Part shown: in pieces, positions 1-7,673 of the stretch
Layout: each line of letters begins with the position of its first letter
How positions within the stretch are numbered: the first letter of the stretch is position 1
From: Akkermansiaceae bacterium UBA985
GTDB taxonomy: Bacteria; Verrucomicrobiota; Verrucomicrobiia; Verrucomicrobiales; Akkermansiaceae
Direction of reading: 5' to 3'
Assembly: GCA_002292185.1 (NCBI GenBank)
Contig: DBBL01000008.1
Span: 1-7,673 of the forward strand
Length of the DNA stretch: 7,673 nt
Program-made: the position numbers and the translations under genes
The notes under the pieces: model-generated
Database searches by the model: none
What the model was told of the DNA's origin: nothing
The model's input: the letters and a program-made list of their open reading frames with translations, nothing else

Positions 1-1353
1 GGCTTGATGGCAATCAAGGTGAGCATCGTTGATGGCCTGTACTACTTCAGTGGCAGCCTCAAGCGCTTCAATCAGGCAACGGTGAGCTTCACAGGTGAGT
101 TCGACTCCTTTGGCGTCAATATCCCCGAGCAATTCAATTCCGGAGGTCAGATTTCGTCACCCAATATGGCATTTGACCGGGTCAACGGCTTGCCTGTGAT
201 TGGGGGGACGTTCGACGACAAGCGCTTTAATCTGTCCAAGGTAGCGTATTTTGCCAATACTGAAACGAATTTGGAGCGTGAGCCTGCGCCTTCCCTCAAG
301 AAGCGATACACCTATCTCTTGCCGTCCAATACGACAGAATCATTGTCTGTCCCTGCTGGTTATGGTATCGGATACGGTAAGATCAACCATGTGGGTGCAT
401 CTAAGATCCTCGGCTGGTCCAATGCCGGATACAGGTATACGTATAATGGCCGTCTCCAGCATAGAAATGCCGATGGCAACACTGGAACTCTGCCTTTCTA
501 TGCTCAGGCTAACCTCAAGAACAATGGCAGCGAGTGGATCGCAGGCACGATCCGCTATGAAGTTCCCAATGTCTTCAGGCAGTATGTTGAGGGACGTCTT
601 CGCTATCTGAAGCCGGTTAACAACGTGAAATATTATCCTGCTGGCTTTGATGAGGACATCTCCATGATGGGTGCGATGTATCGCACGGGTGGCCGCTATG
701 CAGACATCCAGGCTGATGGTTTCTCACCATTTGCAAACAATGCTCGCGGTGTGTTCGAGGGAAGCTTGGCAAACGGGTCTGAATTCAACTCCTATGTGTT
801 CACATGGGAGACGGATGGAGACATGATTGCTCCGCTGAACTTCACCTATTACAAGGATGCCAAGTACCGGAGAGGTGCTGGCTTCTATACAGGCAGCTAC
901 ATTGATGAGATTATTGGTCAACGCTGCGCGGTGCGTGGTGTCGTGTTCCAGAATGTGGATGCTGATGAGCCTGATTTGTTCTTCGGTCATGCGGCTAATG
1001 GAAGATTTGGACTCACTGTTCAGCACGGCATCATACCAAACGATAATGGTGATGTCGCTCCGAGTGCCTCGCTTAGCCCGACTTCTAAGGACTTTGGCAA
1101 TATTAGAGGCCAATCTCCGGGAGGAACCTACCCGGTGAGCATCGAGATTTCTCCGAGCAGTGTCATTCAGAACTGGACGGTCGATATCCCGGCTGAATAT
1201 GACTGGGTCACAGCAGATGTCACTGAAGGTTCTGGCTCAGGGGTTATTACGATTACGGTTTCTGAAAACAGAAGCCTGTATAACAGAGAGGCTGTGATAC
1301 AAATCGGTGGTTTCGATCACAGGATCACCCAAGAGAGAAGAACATCTGACTAA
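1..1353 (+). CDS. 3' part of a repeat-rich, probably exported protein ending in a BACON-like domain
   Basis: The reading frame is open to the left edge, so the 5' end is missing. The ATG at 7 is probably internal, because it starts inside a beta repeat and no signal peptide follows. Residue numbers count from the codon at nt 4. The first ~345 residues are rich in Gly, Tyr, Phe, Asn and Thr. They show modules seen in large Verrucomicrobiota surface proteins: a 'GLYYFSGSL...VSFTGEFDSF' unit near 10-37, 'YTYLLPSN...VPAGYGIGYG' near 103-125, 'GRLRYLKP...YYPAGF' near 197-216, and 'GAGFYTGSYIDE...RGVVFQN' near 294-319. From about 355 to 445 comes a domain with BACON-like features: W391-T-V, D400-W-V-T, G409-S-G-S-G, N422, R428-E-A, I434-G-G and the terminal I441-T-Q. 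It ends in tandem stops (TAA TAG). BACON domains usually serve carbohydrate or surface binding, so export is likely, but no enzymatic motif is visible and the ligand is unknown. I am sure of the gene and moderately sure of the domains. Confidence 0.8.
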   Translation, partial: GLMAIKVSIVDGLYYFSGSLKRFNQATVSFTGEFDSFGVNIPEQFNSGGQISSPNMAFDRVNGLPVIGGTFDDKRFNLSKVAYFANTETNLEREPAPSLKKRYTYLLPSNTTESLSVPAGYGIGYGKINHVGASKILGWSNAGYRYTYNGRLQHRNADGNTGTLPFYAQANLKNNGSEWIAGTIRYEVPNVFRQYVEGRLRYLKPVNNVKYYPAGFDEDISMMGAMYRTGGRYADIQADGFSPFANNARGVFEGSLANGSEFNSYVFTWETDGDMIAPLNFTYYKDAKYRRGAGFYTGSYIDEIIGQRCAVRGVVFQNVDADEPDLFFGHAANGRFGLTVQHGIIPNDNGDVAPSASLSPTSKDFGNIRGQSPGGTYPVSIEISPSSVIQNWTVDIPAEYDWVTADVTEGSGSGVITITVSENRSLYNREAVIQIGGFDHRITQERRTSD

Positions 1354-1370
1354 TAGCGGGTCATCATTTA

Positions 1371-1417
1371 AGGCAGCAAATTCATGTGTGAGCATGGATT
1401 TGCTGCTTCTTTGATTT
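1371..1417 (+). terminator. Rho-independent terminator of the repeat/BACON gene
   Basis: The arms GCAGCAAATTCATG (1373-1386) and CATGGATTTGCTGC (1393-1406) pair over 14 bp with a single G.U wobble around the 6-nt loop TGTGAG. Two weaker outer pairs extend the base of the stem. The T-rich tail TTCTTTGATTT follows at once. The hairpin starts 19 nt after the TAA stop. The T tract lies on one side only, so it should work for + strand transcription. It separates the upstream gene from rnd. Confidence 0.8.
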
Positions 1418-1563
1418 AGGTGACACCTATATTGGCAATCATGGTCGTATTGCCTGCTACAGACCTCTTTATGGCGGTGAGGGCTCTAGAACATGAGGCT
1501 TTGTTGCCTTGATAGCGTTTAATGGTAGCCATGTCGGTGAATTATCGTTACTAGTATGCATCA
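1418..1563. other. Intergenic spacer without a convincing gene; likely contains the rnd promoter
   Basis: No conserved coding sequence or known RNA family is recognised here. Small structures visible are the palindrome AGGTGACACCT (1418-1428) and the inverted repeat GGCAAT/ATTGCC (1434-1439 and 1449-1454, 9-nt loop). Possible -10 boxes are TTTAAT at 1518-1523 (5 of 6 to consensus) and TAGTAT at 1552-1557 (4 of 6), but neither has a recognisable -35 at normal spacing. If TAGTAT were used, transcription would begin close to 1564, the first base of the next hairpin. A 23-codon frame (ATG at 1441, TGA at 1510-1512; GTG at 1420 possible) has no clear ribosome binding site and no recognisable product. 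Confidence 0.4.
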
Positions 1564-1601
1564 AGCGGTCGCGCCTCAAGAAGTGACTGCTCTATTTTTT
1601 T
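1564..1601 (+). promoter_or_regulatory. Terminator-like hairpin plus U7 tract in the rnd leader
   Basis: AGCGGTCGC (1564-1572) pairs with GTGACTGCT (1583-1591): nine base pairs including two G.U, with loop GCCTCAAGAA. CTA follows, then seven T's (1595-1601), and the rnd ATG comes ten nucleotides later. No Shine-Dalgarno motif is present. The arrangement matches what is described for E. coli rnd, where a hairpin and a U-rich tract directly precede the start codon and the U tract is needed for translation. The alternative is a true terminator of a short transcript from the spacer. The structure is seen directly; its role is inferred. Confidence 0.5.
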
Positions 1602-1611
1602 ATATCGCTTC

Positions 1612-2670
1612 ATGATCGACACAGAGAGCCAATTAGCATCATTTCTCAGCACTTGTGCACAAGGTGACGGAAACCGTCTTTGCGCGGTAGATACCGAGGC
1701 AGACAGCCTGCACCGATACAGTGAGAGTCTTTGTCTGGTACAGTTCAGTGATGGCAAGCAGCACGTGCTGATCGATCCTTTAGCGATTGAGGACATGAGC
1801 CCGCTGCGTGATTACCTCGAGCAGTCGACCTGCTGGATGCACGGTGCGGATTATGACATGCACATGCTGAAGACCAATCTTGGTGTGATTCCGCCTACGG
1901 TTTTTGATACTCAGATTGGGGCTCGTTTACTGGGTGTAAGAAAGTTTGGTTACGGTGATCTGGTGGCCCATTACATGGATGTGCAGCTAGAGAAAACTTC
2001 CCAGAAGGCAGACTGGGCAAAGCGGCCGCTGACGCCTGTGATGGAGGAATATGCCCTTAACGATGTCGTTTACCTGTTGCCGATGGCGGAGCTCATTGTC
2101 GCTCAGCTGAAAGAAGCGGGGCGCTACGAGTGGTTTACTGAGAGTTGTCAGGCAGCTCAGCTCAAGGCAGAAGAGAAAAAACAGGTGCGTGAAGATCGCT
2201 GGCGCATCAAGGGCAGTGGTAAATTGACCCCTCAAGGACTTAATTATCTGCGTGCACTTTGGCTGTGGCGAGATGGGGAAGCAGCGGCTTGGGACCGACC
2301 TCCCTTTATGGTGACGGGTAATAAGCAGCTGATGACATGGGTTGCCGATCTGCTGGATGGCAAAAAGCCCGAGCTGCCACGTCACTATCGTAATAGCAGA
2401 ATTAAGAATTTTCAGAAGGCCATCGCAGAAGCGGAAGCCGTTGCCGAAGAGCAAATGCCCCAGCGCATCAAAGGTGAACGTCGCCGTAAGGAGCCGAAGT
2501 TTGAGGCACGCCTGGACGAGTTGATGGCACAGCGAGACAAGGTGGCCCACGACCTCGATCTTGATAGCTCGTTGATTGCGCCGCGTGCCATTTTGGAAGC
2601 TCTAGCAGGCAAGCATGAAGGCGCTGAAGACCTGCTGCTTAATTGGCAGAGAAATCTCCTTGGATTGTAG
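1612..2670 (+). CDS. rnd: Ribonuclease D, 3'-to-5' exoribonuclease
   Basis: RNase D trims 3' ends of tRNA precursors and other small stable RNAs in the cytoplasm, using two metal ions. All DEDDy motifs are present: Exo I D27-T-E29, Exo II H77-G-A-D-Y-D82, and Exo III Y147-A-L-N-D151. They match E. coli D28, E30, D85, Y151 and D155 in order and spacing. An HRDC region follows at about 203-285 (LTPQGLNYLRALWLWRD), then a basic linker and a second, weaker HRDC-like segment at about 300-352. The 352-aa length is close to the 375 aa of E. coli RNase D. The ATG at 1612 is the first start codon after the in-frame TAG at 1552, so no longer form is likely. There is no Shine-Dalgarno; a hairpin and T7 tract precede the ATG. 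The next gene starts 40 nt downstream with no hairpin between, so the two may be co-transcribed. Confidence 0.93.
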   Translation: MIDTESQLASFLSTCAQGDGNRLCAVDTEADSLHRYSESLCLVQFSDGKQHVLIDPLAIEDMSPLRDYLEQSTCWMHGADYDMHMLKTNLGVIPPTVFDTQIGARLLGVRKFGYGDLVAHYMDVQLEKTSQKADWAKRPLTPVMEEYALNDVVYLLPMAELIVAQLKEAGRYEWFTESCQAAQLKAEEKKQVREDRWRIKGSGKLTPQGLNYLRALWLWRDGEAAAWDRPPFMVTGNKQLMTWVADLLDGKKPELPRHYRNSRIKNFQKAIAEAEAVAEEQMPQRIKGERRRKEPKFEARLDELMAQRDKVAHDLDLDSSLIAPRAILEALAGKHEGAEDLLLNWQRNLLGL

Positions 2671-2710
2671 TAAGGAAAGAGGTAAAGTCTTGATTATCAA
2701 ATTTTAATTC

Positions 2711-3202
2711 ATGTCTGAATCATCAGAAAAACATATGCTCAGGTTCGGTTGTCCTGGTTGTGGAACTCGTCTAGTGGTTGATCCATCTCTTGCAGGAAAG
2801 GAAGGACCTTGTCCCTCATGCGGAGACGTCATCATCGCACCACCCATTGCGGCTGCTACCAGCCTCGTGGCCAAGACGGGGGCTCCTGTTGAAATTAAGC
2901 CGCGTGGCATAAGTAAGAGTGCTAGTGTGGCTTCACCTGCACCGTCTACACCATCTTCGTCTACACCAGACCGTAGAAGGAAAAGTAGAAAGTCTGGGGT
3001 CGTCGCTTCAGTAGGCGGTAGCCCAGCTGCTGTACCGAGTGCGGCCAAGGGAGGTGCGGCTAAGGTGAGTGCAGCTACCGGCATGCCTCAAAAGGCGGCT
3101 GAGTCAAAAGATATAAAAACACTGCTGCTGATGGTGCTGATCACCTGTGTGGTGGTCTGTATTGCCTTGGGTGTTTATTATTACATGACCATTGGCGAGT
3201 AG
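2711..3202 (+). CDS. Small zinc-ribbon protein with one C-terminal membrane helix, function unknown
   Basis: The 163-aa product has three parts. Residues 9-42 form a zinc ribbon with C14-P-G-C17 and C34-P-S-C37 and the family-like segment 'DPSLAGKEGPCPSCG'. Residues 44-134 are a low-complexity Ala/Ser/Pro/Gly/Lys linker with a basic patch RRRKSRK at 88-94. Residues 137-157 are a hydrophobic helix followed by a six-residue tail. There is no signal peptide, so the ribbon and linker probably lie in the cytoplasm with the protein tail-anchored in the inner membrane; K133 and K136 before the helix agree with this. Similar ribbon-linker-helix proteins occur in PVC bacteria, mostly as hypotheticals. 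A TAA lies one codon before the ATG (2705-2707), so the start is well bounded, although M9 could also serve. A purine-rich AAGGAAAGAGG lies about 28 nt upstream, too far for a normal ribosome binding site. I do not recognise a function. Confidence 0.82.
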   Translation: MSESSEKHMLRFGCPGCGTRLVVDPSLAGKEGPCPSCGDVIIAPPIAAATSLVAKTGAPVEIKPRGISKSASVASPAPSTPSSSTPDRRRKSRKSGVVASVGGSPAAVPSAAKGGAAKVSAATGMPQKAAESKDIKTLLLMVLITCVVVCIALGVYYYMTIGE

Positions 3203-5936
<2,734 letters not shown>

Positions 5937-6021
5937 TTCGCCAGCCTCGTGATTCACTAGCCCCAGAAGAATTACAGCATCTATCCTGACTATCTTTAGC
6001 CTACTTATTTTTACCTGACCC

Positions 6022-7673
6022 ATGTCCAACGAATCTATTAAATCCATCAACGTGGCGGACGAAATGTCCAAGTCCTTCTTGGACTACTCCATGTCTGTGA
6101 TTATCTCCCGTGCCTTACCTGATATTCGGGACGGGCTTAAGCCATCACAGCGGCGTGTGCTCTACGCGATGCACAATGACTTATCGCTCTCACCAAGCAA
6201 GGCTCACCTTAAGTGTGCGCGTATTGTCGGTGATACCATGGGTAAATATCACCCGCACGGTGACAGCTCAATCTACACCACCTTGGTCAACATGGCGCAG
6301 CCATGGACGATGCGTGAAATTCTCATCGACGGCCAAGGAAACTTTGGTTCTGTTGAAGGTGACGCCGCCGCGGCGATGCGATACACCGAAGCCCGCTTGA
6401 CCCACCTCGGCTCGGCGATGATGACCGATCTTGAAAAAGATACCGTCGACACCCAGCCGACATACGACGAAACGCGTGACGAACCCGTCGTCTTGCCAGC
6501 CTCGATTCCCAATCTGCTGGTCAATGGCGGCACCGGTATTGCGGTGGGAATGGCCACCAACATCCCCGCCCATAACCTGGGCGAAGTGATTGATGGGGTA
6601 TGCGCCCGTATCGATAACCCCCAGCTTACAATCGATGAGCTGAAGCAGTATATCAAAGGTCCTGATTTCGCCGGTGAGTGCGAAATCCGCGGCTTCAAAG
6701 GTATCGACAGCTACTTCCACACTGGTCGCGGTAGCATTAAGATGCGAGGCAACATGGAGATTGAGGAAAAAGCCTCTGGCACATCCATCATCACTATCAC
6801 CCACGTGCCTCACGGCGTAAACCGTGCAGTACTGCAGCAGCGTATTGCAGAGCTGGTGCGTGAAAAAGTCCTCACGGACATCTCCGGAATGCGTGACCTC
6901 TCCGATGAGCAGACACGCATTGAGATCACCCTCAAGCGCGATGCTCGCCCACAGGTTGTTGTTAACCAGATCTTCAAACTCACCTCCATGGAAACATCCT
7001 TCGGGGTGAACATGCTGGCCATTCACGAGCGCCGCCCTAAGCAGCTCTCGATCATGGATGCACTTGACGCATTTATCGAGCACCGTCGTGAGGTGATCAT
7101 GCGCCGCACTCGCTTCTTGCTCAATAAAGCAGAAGACCGCGCAGAAAACCTTGAGGCGTTCCTACTCGCACTAGGGCACCTCGACGACTTCATCCGCATC
7201 ATTCGTGATTCTAAAAACAGGGACGAAGCCCGTGAAAAGCTCAAGGCTTACACCTTCCCGGTTAAAACTGCCGAGAGTCTCGGTATTCTCATCCGTTCAC
7301 AGCCCAGTGTGCAGGATGACACCTACGTATTCACTGACCGCCAAGTCAATGCCATCCTTGAGCTGCGCCTTTACCAGCTTACAGGCATGGAGCAGGACAA
7401 GGTGAAGGTGGAATACGATTCCATCCTCGAGGAAATCAAGGACTTCCTCGACATCCTCGCCCGTGAATCGCGTGTGCTGACCATCATCAAGGATGAGCTT
7501 CTTGAAATCAGAGAAAAGCACGCTACTCCGCGCCGCTGCCCAATCCTTCCCGATGAGGGAGAGATTGCCATCGAGGACCTCATTGCTAATGACGGCATGA
7601 TCGTCACACTTTCTAATAAGGGTTACATTAAGCGTACTCCATCTGCAGAATACCGTGTCCAAGCACGTGGAGG
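6022..7673 (+). CDS. gyrA: DNA gyrase subunit A, 3'-truncated by the window end
   Basis: GyrA holds the breakage-reunion activity and wraps DNA. The first 550 complete residues are present and no stop is reached. Landmarks are the N-terminal SMSVIISRALPDIRDGLKP (23-41), the quinolone-determining stretch G74-K-Y-H-P-H-G-D-S-S-I-Y-T-T, the catalytic Y121 in AAAAMRYTEARL (E. coli Y122), and I173 in GTGIAVGMATNIP (E. coli I174, which intercalates into DNA). The tower and coiled-coil region follows to about 500. The window stops within Q547-A-R-G-G, the start of the GyrA-box (E. coli QRRGGKG), which favours GyrA over ParC. S82 matches E. coli S83, but T86 replaces D87. The gene starts 85 nt after the gyrB stop, with no terminator between and no Shine-Dalgarno before the ATG (TTTTT ends nine nucleotides upstream), so it is probably co-transcribed with gyrB. 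Confidence 0.96.
   Translation, partial: MSNESIKSINVADEMSKSFLDYSMSVIISRALPDIRDGLKPSQRRVLYAMHNDLSLSPSKAHLKCARIVGDTMGKYHPHGDSSIYTTLVNMAQPWTMREILIDGQGNFGSVEGDAAAAMRYTEARLTHLGSAMMTDLEKDTVDTQPTYDETRDEPVVLPASIPNLLVNGGTGIAVGMATNIPAHNLGEVIDGVCARIDNPQLTIDELKQYIKGPDFAGECEIRGFKGIDSYFHTGRGSIKMRGNMEIEEKASGTSIITITHVPHGVNRAVLQQRIAELVREKVLTDISGMRDLSDEQTRIEITLKRDARPQVVVNQIFKLTSMETSFGVNMLAIHERRPKQLSIMDALDAFIEHRREVIMRRTRFLLNKAEDRAENLEAFLLALGHLDDFIRIIRDSKNRDEAREKLKAYTFPVKTAESLGILIRSQPSVQDDTYVFTDRQVNAILELRLYQLTGMEQDKVKVEYDSILEEIKDFLDILARESRVLTIIKDELLEIREKHATPRRCPILPDEGEIAIEDLIANDGMIVTLSNKGYIKRTPSAEYRVQARG

Noticed and set aside
724..1113. 129-codon open frame on the - strand within the repeat protein gene
   Set aside because: It lies antisense to well-formed repeat modules and has no domain or ribosome binding site of its own.
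1493..1522. Nine-codon leader peptide (ATG at 1493, two adjacent Cys codons)
   Set aside because: No ribosome binding site, no run of one regulatory codon typical of attenuation, and no conservation can be shown from one sequence.
1987..2550. 187-codon open frame on the - strand inside rnd
   Set aside because: It overlaps the Exo III and HRDC coding region of rnd, has no recognisable domain and sits on the opposite strand to a certain gene.
5937..6021. Separate gyrA promoter in the 85-nt gyrB-gyrA gap (TATCTT at 5991-5996)
   Set aside because: The -10-like box has no -35 match at normal spacing, and the short gap without a terminator is explained by co-transcription with gyrB.
6268..7083. 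271-codon open frame on the - strand inside gyrA
   Set aside because: It lies wholly antisense to conserved gyrA codons, its translation looks like no known protein, and the + strand frame is unambiguous. It is a shadow of codon bias.

Overview
The window is an ordinary-looking stretch of bacterial chromosome with all five genes on the + strand. It most resembles a member of the Verrucomicrobiota (PVC group). The reasons are the repeat architecture of the first protein, a long GyrB carrying the Escherichia coli-type insert inside TOPRIM, gyrB and gyrA side by side, and start codons without Shine-Dalgarno motifs. This placement is inferred from family knowledge and has not been computed.

Layout. 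(1) Positions 1-1353 hold the 3' end of a large, probably secreted or surface protein. It is built of glycine- and aromatic-rich beta repeats and ends in a BACON-like domain, and a strong hairpin terminator follows (1371-1417). (2) Positions 1418-1611 are a spacer with no convincing gene. The spacer ends in a second terminator-like hairpin plus seven T's, placed directly before the next start codon. (3) Positions 1612-2670 encode ribonuclease D (rnd), with all DEDDy catalytic residues and an HRDC region. (4) Positions 2711-3202 encode a small zinc-ribbon protein with a disordered linker and one C-terminal membrane helix. Its function is not recognised. (5) Positions 3345-5936 encode GyrB (863 aa). 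(6) Positions 6022-7673 encode the first 550 residues of GyrA, cut off inside the GyrA-box.

GyrB and GyrA form the A2B2 DNA gyrase, and the two genes are probably one operon. RNase D and the zinc-ribbon protein are closely spaced and may be co-transcribed, but nothing links them functionally to gyrase. The first gene is separated from the rest by its terminator.

I see no mobile element, CRISPR array, RNA gene of a known family or clearly new multi-gene system. The points most worth a second look are the rnd leader (hairpin plus U-tract in place of a ribosome binding site, as described for E. coli rnd), the T-run at the Shine-Dalgarno position of all four complete starts, and a threonine in GyrA where E. 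coli has the quinolone-contacting Asp87.
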